A stretch of DNA of 64,000 nucleotides from UTCHB3 sp002050155 (GTDB lineage Bacteria; Bacteroidota; Ignavibacteria; Ignavibacteriales; Ignavibacteriaceae). The DNA lies in contig CP129491.1 of NCBI GenBank assembly GCA_030584105.1, positions 1,798,001-1,862,000 of the forward strand. The letters run 5' to 3'. Shown here in pieces: positions 1 to 9,551 of this stretch (position 1 is the first letter of the stretch; each line of letters starts with the position of its first letter). Position numbers and translations under genes: made by a program. Under the pieces are notes generated by a model. The model made no database searches and was not told the origin of the DNA. It saw nothing but the letters and a program-made list of their open reading frames with translations.

Positions 1-40
1 TTAATCACCTAAAACCAGCAACTCCAAATTAAAACTAAGA

Positions 41-73
41 AAAGGGTGGTGTTTTTAACGCCGCCCTTTTTTT
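41..73 (+). terminator. Rho-independent terminator of an upstream gene
   Basis: A stem of about ten pairs (two of them G-U) is formed by 42-51 and 59-68 around a 7-base loop, followed directly by a T run to 73. It would end a plus-strand transcript whose gene lies to the left of the window. No gene is visible between 1 and 132. Confidence 0.75.
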
Positions 74-132
74 GGTATGTGAATTTTTTTTTCTTTATTC
101 GCATCTTTGTTTTCAATTAGATTGGCTTATTC

Positions 133-1218
133 ATGCCCGATATTCTCACTCCCGAAACAACCGGGTATCTAAACTCAGTCAGAGGCAAGCAAACTCCTCT
201 GATTGCCGAGATGGAGAAGTATGCGGAAGAGAACCATGTACCCATACTCGACCCCAATTCTGCGGCATTTCTCGAAGTGTTGGTTAAATCTTCAAACGCC
301 GGCACTGTGCTCGAAATTGGAACCGCAATAGCCTACACAACAACCCGAATTGCGGCTGCACTTCCCGAAAAAGGAATGATTTACACAATCGAAAAATCAG
401 CCGATATGATACCCCTCGCTCAAAGAAACATTGAAGCCTCAGGGGTGAAACACAAAATTAAATTGTTGCAAGGCGAAGCTTTTCATCACCTTTTAAATTT
501 GGATATCGAGTTTGATTTGATTTTTTTGGATGCTGACAAGGAAGACTATAAAAGGCTTTTCGAACTTTCCCTGCCCCTTCTGAAAAAAGGTGGGCTTTAC
601 ATCGTAGATAATCTCCTGTGGCACGGATATACCGCTTTCAGCGGCGAAATCCCGCAAAAATACCTCCGCTCAACGGGTATGGTACGGGAGTTCAACCAAA
701 TTTTTCTGAAATCACCGGCACTTCAAACTTCACTTATTCCTATTGGGGACGGTTTGGGTTTGGGCTACAAATTAACCGAAAAAGGAGAAGATACCATCAA
801 TAATATTCACATGTGCTATAAGAACTTCGATCTGATTGTTAACAATCGGATGGAAGAACCCGAAGATATGAGAACCTTGCTTGAACTGACGATCGAAGGC
901 GAACTCGAAAAGAACTTTGAAGAGATGTGCTTCGATGCCAAATATATGATCGGGCTTGGCAGCTCCATCGCTAAAGCGGAAGAAAGCCCCGATATTAACT
1001 CTTACGGAACGATGAAAGATGATCTCAGCTCCACTATTCTTAAGTTTCTCGGTAACTTGAAAGAGATACTTGCATTTGCAGAAGAGAAGTTTCAGCTTTA
1101 TTTTATAAACAAATATCTTCAGCAAAATGAAGAGGATGAGGAAATGGAAGACCTCCTCCGCTTAGTAAGCGATTTCGCCGAAATGAAACTGATTATCAAT
1201 GAGTTGAAGCGAACATAA
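133..1218 (+). CDS. SAM-dependent O-methyltransferase (family 3 type) with C-terminal helical extension
   Basis: Residues 1 to about 215 match the class I O-methyltransferase family related to caffeoyl-CoA OMT and bacterial TrmR/YrrM. The SAM-binding motif is LEIGTAIAYTT near residue 57, the acidic motif is IFLDADKEDY near 133-142, and IVDNLLWHG follows; in this family these Asp/Asn positions bind the metal and SAM. The usual family length is about 210-230 residues. Here about 140 further residues follow, predicted largely helical and rich in Glu and Lys, with no domain I recognise. The substrate cannot be read from sequence: small catechol-like molecules or a tRNA wobble uridine are the family precedents. 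The ATG at 133 is the first start and has no evident Shine-Dalgarno. The gene follows a terminator, so it probably has its own promoter. Confidence 0.75.
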   Translation: MPDILTPETTGYLNSVRGKQTPLIAEMEKYAEENHVPILDPNSAAFLEVLVKSSNAGTVLEIGTAIAYTTTRIAAALPEKGMIYTIEKSADMIPLAQRNIEASGVKHKIKLLQGEAFHHLLNLDIEFDLIFLDADKEDYKRLFELSLPLLKKGGLYIVDNLLWHGYTAFSGEIPQKYLRSTGMVREFNQIFLKSPALQTSLIPIGDGLGLGYKLTEKGEDTINNIHMCYKNFDLIVNNRMEEPEDMRTLLELTIEGELEKNFEEMCFDAKYMIGLGSSIAKAEESPDINSYGTMKDDLSSTILKFLGNLKEILAFAEEKFQLYFINKYLQQNEEDEEMEDLLRLVSDFAEMKLIINELKRT

Positions 1219-1382
1219 CTTCTGCTTGTTTAGAGGTGCAAAGACCAAAAACCGTTAAACCGCTGAATTAGCATGGAAGAATTAAACAGTACAAGTGGCA
1301 AGGAAAGCTCAAATAGCCCAAATAGCCCAAATAATTCATTTAGCAAAAGAAAAGAAAGCCCGATTTTAAGACATAAAAACAG

Positions 1383-1937
1383 ATGAAAAAACTTTTACGC
1401 CCATTAATATTGTCTCTCTTTTTATGTTCCGTTGCTGCACCACAGATAGCAAAGCTGACCGATGTTGGCGGCGGTGTTGGGCTTGGTGTTTTCAAGGGAA
1501 ACACTTCCGAAGAGTTTGGCTATTCAGCACAAGGCTCTTTTGATTTCAAACTGTGGTTCTCTGAAAAATATTATTTCAGAAGTGCCGCTTTTTACACACG
1601 AAAGTTCTCCATTCTTCTGCCGGAAGACCGTTACGGCAGAAATTATCCCTATTTGCAAGGGTTTTCTTTGAAGTTCATGGGCGAGCAGTTGATTACAACA
1701 CACATCTCAGTCGAAGGTGGCGGCGGGCTGGCGGTTATTAACGATCGTTCGTTCCCCGAAACGGATGTATGGTCGTTTGGCAGTGGAATTTCGTTTCACA
1801 CTATTTTCTATTTTTTCGATAAAACCGTTGAAACAACCGGATACTCCGTTCACCTTGGCGTTGAGTGGAATGTCGGGTTCTTTAACACTATCCCCGAAAT
1901 GAACACGGTTCAGGCACAGCTGCATTATTCTTTTTAG
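1383..1937 (+). CDS. Small outer-membrane beta-barrel protein (hypothetical)
   Basis: A protein of 184 residues with a signal peptide (MKKLLRPLILSLFLCSVAAP, cleavage probably near residue 20). The rest consists of alternating hydrophobic/polar strands rich in Gly, Phe and Tyr, ending in a terminal Phe (HYSF). Terminal Phe on an amphipathic strand is the usual recognition signal for outer-membrane insertion by BAM, so an eight-strand-like barrel is likely. I cannot name a specific family. The gap of 164 bases upstream contains a short 10-bp direct repeat (AAATAGCCC) near 1310-1331. No partner gene suggests a function. Confidence 0.6.
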   Translation: MKKLLRPLILSLFLCSVAAPQIAKLTDVGGGVGLGVFKGNTSEEFGYSAQGSFDFKLWFSEKYYFRSAAFYTRKFSILLPEDRYGRNYPYLQGFSLKFMGEQLITTHISVEGGGGLAVINDRSFPETDVWSFGSGISFHTIFYFFDKTVETTGYSVHLGVEWNVGFFNTIPEMNTVQAQLHYSF

Positions 1938-2040
1938 TTTTGACTCATCACCATCATACCATCCGTAGTTTATAACTTCTCATCTTCTTTTTTCGTAAAT
2001 TTATTGTTTAACTTTTTTAAAATCCGCACTTCGGAGATAA

Positions 2041-3834
2041 ATGAACAATATCAGAAATTTCTGCATTATCGCACATATCGATCACGGTAAAAGCACCATC
2101 GCCGACAGGCTTCTGGAATTTACCGGCACCGTCAGTGATCGTGAAGCCAAAGCCCAAATCTTAGACAGTATGGATTTGGAACGCGAGCGCGGAATCACGA
2201 TCAAGTCCCACGCTATTCAGATGGAATATACGGCGCAAGACGGCAACATATACACGCTGAATCTGATTGATACTCCGGGGCATGTTGATTTTACTTATGA
2301 AGTCTCGCGCTCACTCGCTGCGTGCGAGGGTGCACTGCTTATTGTCGATGCCTCGCAGGGTGTGGAAGCGCAGACGATCTCGAACCTCTATCTTGCAATT
2401 GGTGCCGGGTTGGAAATCATCCCCGTTCTTAATAAAATCGACCTACCCGGTGCAGAACCCGAAAGAATTGCTCAGCAGGTTATCGACCTGCTCGGCTGCG
2501 ATAAAGATGAGGTAATCTACGCAAGTGCTAAAGCAAAGATTGGCATTCAGGAAATTCTGGAAGCCGTTGTGCAAAGAATCCCGCCTCCAAAAGGTGACCC
2601 TGAAAAACCGCTTCAGGCGCTCGTTTTCGACTCGGTTTTCGACCCCTACCGAGGGGCTATTGCATATATCCGCTTGGTGAACGGCACAATTAAAGAGAAA
2701 GATAAAATCCGCTTTTTTGCTCATGATAACGAATATTTAGCCGAAGAAATCGGCAGCTTAAAATTAGGTAAAAAACGGACAGGCAGCATTTCCGCCGGCG
2801 ATGTCGGATACCTTATTGCAGGCATTAAAGATGTGCACGATACAAAAGTTGGCGACACAATAACGCACGCTAAGAACGGCTCGCCTGACCCTCTTCCGGG
2901 CTACCAGGATATTAAACCGATGGTTTACAGCGGGCTTTATCCCACGAACACCGAAGATTTTGAAGATCTGCGCGACGCACTTGATAAATACCGCCTGAAC
3001 GATTCGTCACTTATTTACGAGCCGGAAACCTCCGCTGCGCTTGGGTTTGGGTTCCGGTGTGGCTTCCTTGGGCTGCTTCACATGGAAATAGTGCAGGAGC
3101 GCCTTTTCCGCGAGTTCGATCAGGCTATTATAACAACTCTTCCCAATGTCGAATACATCGTTTACAAGCGAAACGGGCAGCAAGTGAAGGTGGATAACCC
3201 CGACCACATGCCCCCCGCAGGCGATATTGAGAGAATTGAAGAACCTTTTGTCCGGGCGCAAATTGTTACTCCCAGCGAATATGTCGGCGGAATTATGAAA
3301 TTGGCAATGGATAAAAGGGGCGTTTACAACAACACAAATTATATAGATACAACCCGTGCCGACCTCAGTTTTGATTTCCCCCTTTCCGAAATTATCTTCG
3401 ATTTTTACGACAAACTGAAATCGATCTCCCGAGGCTACGCTTCTTTCGATTATGAAGTGGTGGGCAACCGTGAATCTGATCTGATAAAACTTGATATACT
3501 TCTGAACGGCGACCCTGTTGATGCACTCTCGATGATCGTTCACAGGTCAAAATCTTACGATTGGGGCAGAAAAGTCTGCGATAAACTGAAAGACCTCATC
3601 CCAAGGCAACTTTTTGAGGTTTCTGTTCAGGCTGCCATCGGAACAAAGGTTATTGCCCGCTCAACCGTGAAAGCAATGCGAAAAAATGTTATCGCTAAGT
3701 GCTATGGGGGCGATATCTCAAGAAAAAGAAAACTTCTGGAAAAGCAAAAAGAAGGCAAAAAACGGATGAAACAGGTAGGAAATGTGGAAATACCCCAGGA
3801 AGCCTTTTTGGCCGTTTTGCAGATCGAAGAGTGA
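2041..3834 (+). CDS. lepA: Elongation factor 4 (LepA), ribosomal back-translocase GTPase
   Basis: Full-length LepA of 597 residues (family about 600). The GTPase G1 motif AHIDHGKST is at residues 11-19, G3 DTPGHVDF at about 79-86 and G4 NKID at about 133. The EF-G-like domains follow, then the LepA-specific C-terminal domain with the conserved RKRKLLEKQKEGKKRMK-type basic segment. EF4 binds the ribosome and acts in translation or subunit maturation under stress. The next gene on the strand is lepB, 316 bases downstream; lepA-lepB adjacency is common in bacteria. The start at 2041 places the G1 motif at the usual distance from the N terminus. Nothing about the protein is odd. Confidence 0.97.
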   Translation: MNNIRNFCIIAHIDHGKSTIADRLLEFTGTVSDREAKAQILDSMDLERERGITIKSHAIQMEYTAQDGNIYTLNLIDTPGHVDFTYEVSRSLAACEGALLIVDASQGVEAQTISNLYLAIGAGLEIIPVLNKIDLPGAEPERIAQQVIDLLGCDKDEVIYASAKAKIGIQEILEAVVQRIPPPKGDPEKPLQALVFDSVFDPYRGAIAYIRLVNGTIKEKDKIRFFAHDNEYLAEEIGSLKLGKKRTGSISAGDVGYLIAGIKDVHDTKVGDTITHAKNGSPDPLPGYQDIKPMVYSGLYPTNTEDFEDLRDALDKYRLNDSSLIYEPETSAALGFGFRCGFLGLLHMEIVQERLFREFDQAIITTLPNVEYIVYKRNGQQVKVDNPDHMPPAGDIERIEEPFVRAQIVTPSEYVGGIMKLAMDKRGVYNNTNYIDTTRADLSFDFPLSEIIFDFYDKLKSISRGYASFDYEVVGNRESDLIKLDILLNGDPVDALSMIVHRSKSYDWGRKVCDKLKDLIPRQLFEVSVQAAIGTKVIARSTVKAMRKNVIAKCYGGDISRKRKLLEKQKEGKKRMKQVGNVEIPQEAFLAVLQIEE

Positions 3835-4150
3835 TTTTTCCCGAAATCCCTCCGGGTGAACCCCGAACCGACGGGTTAATTTTACCTGACGGGGCAGGCA
3901 CCGCAAACTCTCAGGCAGGCACTTATATTGACCGCTGTCTATTGCACCTGCCGTTTTAGGCTGGCACTGTAAACTGTTGGGCAGACCCTCTTAGGGCAGT
4001 TTACGCTCAATGGCAACATAAAATATCCATTAATGCAGAACCGCACTTTGTTTCGGCAAATTATTAATGCTGAGCACTTTCTGCATAAACATAAAATATC
4101 TATTACTGCGGAACCGCAACATTGGAAAGTTATGTCTTTCTGATTAACAA
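3835..4150 (+). repeat. lepA-lepB spacer with 73-bp direct duplication
   Basis: No gene is seen here. A 28-bp segment at 4018-4045 recurs at 4091-4118 with three mismatches, spaced 73 bases. A second, more degenerate pair (GGCAGGCAC.GCAAACT type) lies near 3893-3985, and AAACTG/CAGTTT arms at 3971-3976 and 3998-4003 could form a weak hairpin. A promoter for lepB may lie here but none is convincing. Confidence 0.6.
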
Positions 4151-4990
4151 ATGACAAACAAAAAGTTCTTTTTACGGATTTCCTTAATACTCTCGATATT
4201 TTTACTTAGCGTCATTCTGCTTCGTATTATATTCATTTCTACATTTAGAATCACGACAAACTCTATGGAGTCAACCCTTATTCCGGGTGATTTTATAGTC
4301 GTCAACAAATTCAGATATCCAAGGCAGGAACCCGTTTATATCCCTTTCACAAACATAGGAATACCATTTACCAAGTGGAGTGGCACCAAACAACCGGAAA
4401 GAAACTCTGTTATCGTTTTTAAATTCCCCGAAGGGCTTAAAAACGACCCTCACAACCCCGTTTATGTAAAACGACTGATCGGGCTGCCCGGCGACACGGT
4501 AAGAATTGCCGGCGGTAAGGTCTCCGTAAACAATATCCCGTTTCCCCCGCCAAAAGGTTTAACCAAAGATTCCGTAAAAAACCGGGATGATAAAAATGTG
4601 CAAATTTTCCCCGGTACCGAAATGTGGAACGACGACTGGTATGGTCCCCTCTATGTTCCCAAAAAAGGGGACACTCTTCAGATGAACATTTCTAACTTCC
4701 TGCAATGGGAAGGGATAATCAGAAAAGAGCAGGGCGACACTTCCCTCGTCATTCTGGGGGATAAATTCTTCCTGAATGGTAAACCGCTAAATCATTATAT
4801 TACAGAGAACGATTATTATTTTGTGCTCGGGGATAACCGCGATAACAGCTTGGACAGCAGGTACTGGGGATATGTTCCTTATGATTATCTTATCGGGACG
4901 GCTTCCTTTATTTATTGGTCGAGCGACCCGTTCGAGAGCGGTTTTTTCTCCGGAATCAGGTTCAACAGAATTTTCAATACTGTAAATTAA
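4151..4990 (+). CDS. lepB: Signal peptidase I
   Basis: Leader peptidase that removes signal peptides at the outer face of the inner membrane. One N-terminal membrane segment (about residues 8-30) is followed by the catalytic serine at S38 in the box NSMESTL; the usual SMxPTL has Ser instead of Pro here. The general-base lysine is K107 in VYVKRLIGLPGD, and the C-terminal signature GDNRDNSLDSRYWG is intact. The length of 279 residues is slightly long for the family because of an inserted segment between the lysine box and the GDNR box. It sits downstream of lepA and 9 bases before a secreted protease gene, so the two probably share a transcript. Confidence 0.95.
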   Translation: MTNKKFFLRISLILSIFLLSVILLRIIFISTFRITTNSMESTLIPGDFIVVNKFRYPRQEPVYIPFTNIGIPFTKWSGTKQPERNSVIVFKFPEGLKNDPHNPVYVKRLIGLPGDTVRIAGGKVSVNNIPFPPPKGLTKDSVKNRDDKNVQIFPGTEMWNDDWYGPLYVPKKGDTLQMNISNFLQWEGIIRKEQGDTSLVILGDKFFLNGKPLNHYITENDYYFVLGDNRDNSLDSRYWGYVPYDYLIGTASFIYWSSDPFESGFFSGIRFNRIFNTVN

Positions 4991-4999
4991 GGCTTGTAT

Positions 5000-7099
5000 A
5001 TGAAAGGTTTAATCACTCTTCTTTTCATAATTTTATTCTCTTTCGCACCACTTAATGCTCAAAAAAACTATATGGTTTTCCTTAAAAACAAAGGCTATAG
5101 TGGCGCTTTTACATACGGTTCACCACTTTGGAACATTGCACTTTCATCTCTTTCCGAAAGAAGCATAGAGCGCCGGGTTAAAACCCTCGGCAGCGGTTTT
5201 GAAGTGTCGCCCGAAGACCTTCCGGTTTCCCCCGGATATATCGCCCGTTTGGAAATGACCGGTGCTAAAATCAGATGGACTTTAAAATGGTTTAACTGTG
5301 TTTCACTCACTGCGGATGAACCCACCGTTGAGAAAATAAAAAAACTTGATTTTGTGGAACGCATTCGCCCTGTGATCAAAATCCACCTGCCGCTTGAATT
5401 TGAAAACCCGCTACCGGTTCCAAACAGTGAAATTTATGCAGATGCCGGAAATTCGGATAATGGTTTGGTTCGGGGCAGCAAATGGAATCCCCCCTATCTT
5501 ACGCAGAACTTTCAAGATTCGCAAGATGCACAAAATGTGCACGGCAACCGTGCTACACGAGGTAACGATGACGATCAAAAGTACTACGGCGGTTCTTATA
5601 TTCAGGAAAAACTCTCCGATGTGCCCGCTGTGCACAAAATGGGCGGGAACGGAAAAGGTGTCAGAATTGGCGTGCTCGATTCAGGTTTTGACTGGAAAAG
5701 ACATGAATCTCTGAACACGCGTAAAGTTATCGCAGAATATGATTTTGTAAGGCACGATAATGTTACTGCTAATCAGGAAAATGACCCGGCGGGTCAGGAT
5801 GGGCATGGCACCTACTGCTTCTCAGTCTGCGGCGGTTTTTTCGAAGGGAAATTGGTGGCTCCTTCATACAACTCAGAATTTGTGCTCGCAAAAACAGAAG
5901 CCACCGAATATGAAAGAATGATCGAAGAAGATAACTACGCTGCTGCTATTCAGTTTATGGATAGTATCGGTGTTGATATTACGACAAGTTCACTTGGTTA
6001 TACCGCTTTTGACGATACAACCTACAGATACGAAGACCTGAACGGCGAAACCGCAGTCTGTACAAAAGCGATTAATTACGCCTTTTCAAAAGGAATTTTA
6101 ACTTTCACCGCTTCAGGTAATTCGGCACGCGAGCCGTGGTACTATGTTTCTACTCCGGGCGATGGCCCAAATGCACTTGCTATCGGTGCTGTTACTAAAG
6201 ACAGAACTATCGCAAGTTTTTCATCCGGTGGCCCCACATCTGACGGAAGAATTAAACCGGATATTAGCGCAATGGGAGTAAGTGTTTACGGTGCCGTCTC
6301 GGGTACAACAGACAGATATACCCGCGCAAACGGCACCTCTTCCGCAACTCCGCTTACCGCCGGAATTGGCGGGCAGTTGCTTTCACTCTTCCCACACTTA
6401 AAAAACACTCAGGCAAGATTTATTTTAAGATATACAGCCGACCAGCGGATGCTGAAAGACAATGTTTTCGGCTATGGGCTGGTTTCTTCTTTCGAAGCGG
6501 CTACACATCCGAATCTGGAAATGCTGCCTGACGGAAAAATTAAACTCCACAAAAGATTTAAAGATGTATCCAACGCGAAAAGTGTCTTTTTAGTCTATAA
6601 AACCGGTTATAAAAAATCGGACAGGGTGAAAATGGATAAAGTGAACGATAATTATTTCACCGTTATTCTGCCGCAAAAAGCGCAAAAAGAAGCTTTTGAA
6701 TTTTACTTTGATGCAGGTGAAACACAGAACGGTCTTAATTTTCCCTCTTTCAACCGTAAATATTACACGCTTCCGGGTAATGAAAATGTTTATATCGTTA
6801 CACCGGATAAGTTCGATTTCAAAGAATTTGCCAAGGAAAGAGCTGCCAAATATACCGGAATTAACCCGAAAATTTTTGTAAAAGCTAAACCGGGTGAAAA
6901 AGATGCTCAGATTTTCATCAACAGCTTTTTAACCCCCAAAACTGTTGCTATAATACCTGTTTCAGACATCGTTGCAGATACACGCTATAAATGGAATGGG
7001 AAAGATTCCGACGGGAAACCCGTCCCACCCGGTATTTACACCGCAACCGTTTATGTCGGCGGCAAATTAAGCACCCGGCAGATATTTTTGAGGCAGTAG
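5000..7099 (+). CDS. Secreted subtilisin-like (S8) serine protease
   Basis: Extracellular peptidase of 699 residues. The ATG at 5000 is chosen over the TTG two codons upstream because it begins a clean signal peptide (MKGLITLLFIILFSFAPLNA). Counting from it, the S8 triad is D227 in GVLDSGFD, H269 in DGHGTY and S447 in NGTSSATP; an oxyanion Asn is expected in ASGNS. A prodomain-like region precedes the first box. Residues about 136-200 contain an Asn/Asp/Gln-rich low-complexity insertion just before the catalytic domain. The C terminus (WNGKDSDGKPVPPGIY) resembles a FlgD-type Ig-like domain used by FCB-group secreted proteins. It follows lepB closely and was probably co-transcribed with it. 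Confidence 0.9.
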   Translation: MKGLITLLFIILFSFAPLNAQKNYMVFLKNKGYSGAFTYGSPLWNIALSSLSERSIERRVKTLGSGFEVSPEDLPVSPGYIARLEMTGAKIRWTLKWFNCVSLTADEPTVEKIKKLDFVERIRPVIKIHLPLEFENPLPVPNSEIYADAGNSDNGLVRGSKWNPPYLTQNFQDSQDAQNVHGNRATRGNDDDQKYYGGSYIQEKLSDVPAVHKMGGNGKGVRIGVLDSGFDWKRHESLNTRKVIAEYDFVRHDNVTANQENDPAGQDGHGTYCFSVCGGFFEGKLVAPSYNSEFVLAKTEATEYERMIEEDNYAAAIQFMDSIGVDITTSSLGYTAFDDTTYRYEDLNGETAVCTKAINYAFSKGILTFTASGNSAREPWYYVSTPGDGPNALAIGAVTKDRTIASFSSGGPTSDGRIKPDISAMGVSVYGAVSGTTDRYTRANGTSSATPLTAGIGGQLLSLFPHLKNTQARFILRYTADQRMLKDNVFGYGLVSSFEAATHPNLEMLPDGKIKLHKRFKDVSNAKSVFLVYKTGYKKSDRVKMDKVNDNYFTVILPQKAQKEAFEFYFDAGETQNGLNFPSFNRKYYTLPGNENVYIVTPDKFDFKEFAKERAAKYTGINPKIFVKAKPGEKDAQIFINSFLTPKTVAIIPVSDIVADTRYKWNGKDSDGKPVPPGIYTATVYVGGKLSTRQIFLRQ

Positions 7100-7570
7100 T
7101 TAGGATTTAAGTTGTTGAAGTGGCGGAAATTGCGGAAATTGCAAAGGTAAGAGCTGATTAAGAAGTTTCCGGAGTTTCTGCAGTGGGAGTTACTGCTAAC
7201 GATTCGAAAATAAAGTAAGCTGCTGCAACTTCAAAAACGAAGATTCTAAACAAAAGCCGTTAAAACCGGTTTAAACACACTTACATTCAGCTGAGGGTGG
7301 GTACAATCTGCTCATCCCCGGCTGATTTTCACACAGCAACACCCAATCTTCGAACCACTTCGGCTTACTTCCACATTTTTTATCTGCATCAAAAAATAAA
7401 ATAAAATTGTCGATAATCTTTCCTTTTTTTATTCAAATCTTTTTTGTATTTTTGGCTGTCGGAAAAGATGTAGCGTTTTAACTGCCCTGTTAATTGAAAT
7501 CTTCATCTCCGGTAATAGTATAAGAAGCAAATTGAAAAGTCAGAATATCAAATAAATATAGGAATCATAA
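7100..7570. other. Intergenic region upstream of the SPFH operon
   Basis: No coding sequence is visible in these 471 bases. They hold short direct repeats (GCGGAAATT twice near 7125-7140), the palindrome listed separately at 7259-7276, and an AT-rich tract from 7381 to 7455. TATTTTTG at 7447-7454 fits the Bacteroidota -7 consensus, but no matching -33 element is present at the right spacing, so the operon promoter is not settled. Confidence 0.5.
7259..7276. promoter_or_regulatory. Candidate operator, near-perfect palindrome around AAACCGGTTT
   Basis: An 18-bp imperfect palindrome with centre ACCGGT lies about 300 bp upstream of the SPFH operon. The same 16-bp core occurs in opposite orientation at 41139-41154 just upstream of the GH94 gene. 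The shared sequence suggests one regulator binding both, but two sites are too few to prove it. Confidence 0.3.
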
Positions 7571-8824
7571 ATGGCTGTTATTGATTTCGTAAAGTGGGAT
7601 CCGGGAAGTGCTCCGGTGTACGCCTGGAAATTCCCTCACTCCAACCTTAGCACCTACACTCAACTTGTTGTAAGTGAATCGCAGGAAGCGGTTCTCTTTT
7701 CCAATGGGCAACTAATTTCAAAATTTGGGCCCGGAAAACATACCCTCGATACCGAAAACATCCCTGTTCTTAGAAGTTTGTTCGGGCTGCCTTTTGGCGG
7801 GAAAAATCCTTTCGCCGCTGAAGTCTGGTTTGTTAACAAGCTGCTTCCGTTGAACATCGACTGGAGTATCGATTCGATGATGACCCACGATCCGGACTAT
7901 CAGACAATGGTGCCGTTGGTTGCTTCAGGAAGATACGGTTTAAAAATAACCGACGCCGAAAGGTTTCTGATTAAGTTAGTCGGCACGGCAACTGAATTTA
8001 CTGCCTTTCAACTTACAGATCATTTTTGGGGTTTGCTGACCTCAAAAACCAAATCTATTTTATTGCAGTTCATAAATTCACAGCGGATCGGCATAAAAAA
8101 TATTTCCGCGTTTCTCGATCCCCTTTCAACTGCTTTAAAAAACCCAATCAGCGTTTTTTGGGAGGATTACGGCATCTCACTCATCGATTTTTACCTTACG
8201 ACGGTTGAGGTTGACGCAAATTCTGAAGTGGGGCAACGGATTCTGGAAGCAATGTCACGCCAAAGTGCACAAGCTATCGGCGGATATACCTGGCAGCAAT
8301 CTAAGGCTTTTGAAATTGCTGATGACGCAGTGAATCAGATGGGCTCCGGTCAGGGCGGGCTTATGGGTGCCGTGCTTGCAACGGGGCTTATGGGAAACCT
8401 TTCAGGTGCAGGTTTGATGCAACCGCAACCAACACAAGGCAATAATGTTCAGCCTCCCGGTGCGGGGCAATATCCTCCCGGTGTGCCCGGAGCAGCCGGT
8501 GTAAGGGAAGTGTTTTGCTCAAACTGTGCGAAAAAATACCCTTCGAATATGAAATTCTGCCCTCACTGTGGCGACCCTTACACCCCCTGCCCAAGTTGCG
8601 GTGCGGATAACGACAAAAGTGCCAAAAGATGCGTCAGCTGTGGGGTACCGCTTGCTTCTGCCGCTGCTAAATGTAACAGTTGCGGTGCGGATATTCCCGG
8701 TAACGCCGCTTTCTGCCCTAACTGTGGTCAACCGGCTGTTATACCTGATGGTATTTGCAAAAAATGCGGCACTAATATGGGAGGTGCTAAATTTTGTCCT
8801 AATTGCGGAACAAAGCGGGAGTGA
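7571..8824 (+). CDS. SPFH (band 7) domain protein with four C-terminal zinc ribbons
   Basis: Residues about 25-260 form an SPFH/stomatin-like domain of the COG4260 (YdjI-type) group. No N-terminal membrane helix is seen, so membrane contact would be peripheral. After a Gly/Pro/Gln-rich linker come four CxxC...CxxC ribbons between residue 315 and the end (CSNC/CPHC, CPSC/CVSC, CNSC/CPNC, CKKC/CPNC). SPFH proteins oligomerise on membranes and scaffold or regulate partners; the ribbons may bind zinc and act as protein-protein modules. It is the first gene of a seven-gene operon and is separated by 3 bases from the next. Members of this family often accompany membrane-stress genes such as pspA-like genes, but no PspA homologue is present here. 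Confidence 0.85.
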   Translation: MAVIDFVKWDPGSAPVYAWKFPHSNLSTYTQLVVSESQEAVLFSNGQLISKFGPGKHTLDTENIPVLRSLFGLPFGGKNPFAAEVWFVNKLLPLNIDWSIDSMMTHDPDYQTMVPLVASGRYGLKITDAERFLIKLVGTATEFTAFQLTDHFWGLLTSKTKSILLQFINSQRIGIKNISAFLDPLSTALKNPISVFWEDYGISLIDFYLTTVEVDANSEVGQRILEAMSRQSAQAIGGYTWQQSKAFEIADDAVNQMGSGQGGLMGAVLATGLMGNLSGAGLMQPQPTQGNNVQPPGAGQYPPGVPGAAGVREVFCSNCAKKYPSNMKFCPHCGDPYTPCPSCGADNDKSAKRCVSCGVPLASAAAKCNSCGADIPGNAAFCPNCGQPAVIPDGICKKCGTNMGGAKFCPNCGTKRE

Positions 8825-8827
8825 AAC

Positions 8828-9538
8828 ATGTCTTCATCAAACAATATCGCCGCAAAGATTTTATTCTTTGTAGGTGAAGCTTTAATCTTTTTTGGCTTTT
8901 GGGAATTTTTTCACGACAAATTGCCCGAAAATGTCTTTTATCTCGATTTTATCGTAGTTTCTGTCGTCTATACCCTTTATGCAATTCGTTTTTTTGATCT
9001 GTTCAGAAGCGCCAAATCTTTTGATCAAATTGTTGCGGGTTTAGGCCTTAACTGGGTTATCCTTACCTTTTATTCGGTTGTTGCACTTTTAATAATTTAT
9101 TATGGCGCAACTAGTTTACTCTCCTTTAAATTTCAGTTGTTGCTTCAACTCGGAGCGGCATTTCTGATGGCTGTTGGTTTCAATCTTTTGAGTAAAGTTT
9201 ACGAAAAGGCAAACAATGTTGCTGAAATGCAGGCTGAATTAAAGGTACAAAAAGACAGAATTGATGATTCACTTAAACGCTTAGAGCTGGAAGCCCGTGT
9301 TGGCTCACCGGTGCTGAGTGACGAACTAAAATTAATCGAAAAATTAAAGGAACAGAATCGATTCATCTCTCCCGTTAATAATGCTGAATCCCTCAGAATC
9401 GATGAAGAATTGTTGCGATTGATTGCCGAGGTTCAAAGAACTGTCTCTTTCGACAGGGAAAACCGTTCTGCGATCCTCGATAATTTGCAAAAATGTGTAA
9501 TCCTTTTGGAACATAAAAAACAATTTTCAATAAATTAA
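8828..9538 (+). CDS. Four-helix membrane protein with coiled-coil tail (unknown)
   Basis: A protein of 236 residues. Four hydrophobic segments are visible at about 7-25, 37-56, 72-95 and 100-120, followed by a charged heptad-like region at about 122-165 and a mixed helical tail. No known domain is recognised. It begins 3 bases after the SPFH gene stop, so translation is probably coupled, and it is followed 13 bases later by a large membrane-anchored coiled-coil protein. The membrane topology and position suggest it anchors a complex with the SPFH protein. This is inference from context only. Confidence 0.7.
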   Translation: MSSSNNIAAKILFFVGEALIFFGFWEFFHDKLPENVFYLDFIVVSVVYTLYAIRFFDLFRSAKSFDQIVAGLGLNWVILTFYSVVALLIIYYGATSLLSFKFQLLLQLGAAFLMAVGFNLLSKVYEKANNVAEMQAELKVQKDRIDDSLKRLELEARVGSPVLSDELKLIEKLKEQNRFISPVNNAESLRIDEELLRLIAEVQRTVSFDRENRSAILDNLQKCVILLEHKKQFSIN

Positions 9539-9551
9539 ACAAAGTAACATT

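Noticed and set aside
3007..3543. 178-codon minus-strand open frame
   Set aside because: Fully antisense to lepA, with no signature or ribosome-binding site.
4994..4999. TTG start for the S8 protease
   Set aside because: The ATG at 5000 begins a standard signal peptide; the TTG would only add two residues.
7447..7454. Bacteroidota-type -7 promoter element TATTTTTG
   Set aside because: No TTG-type -33 element at about 19-21 bp upstream; AT-rich context makes chance matches likely.
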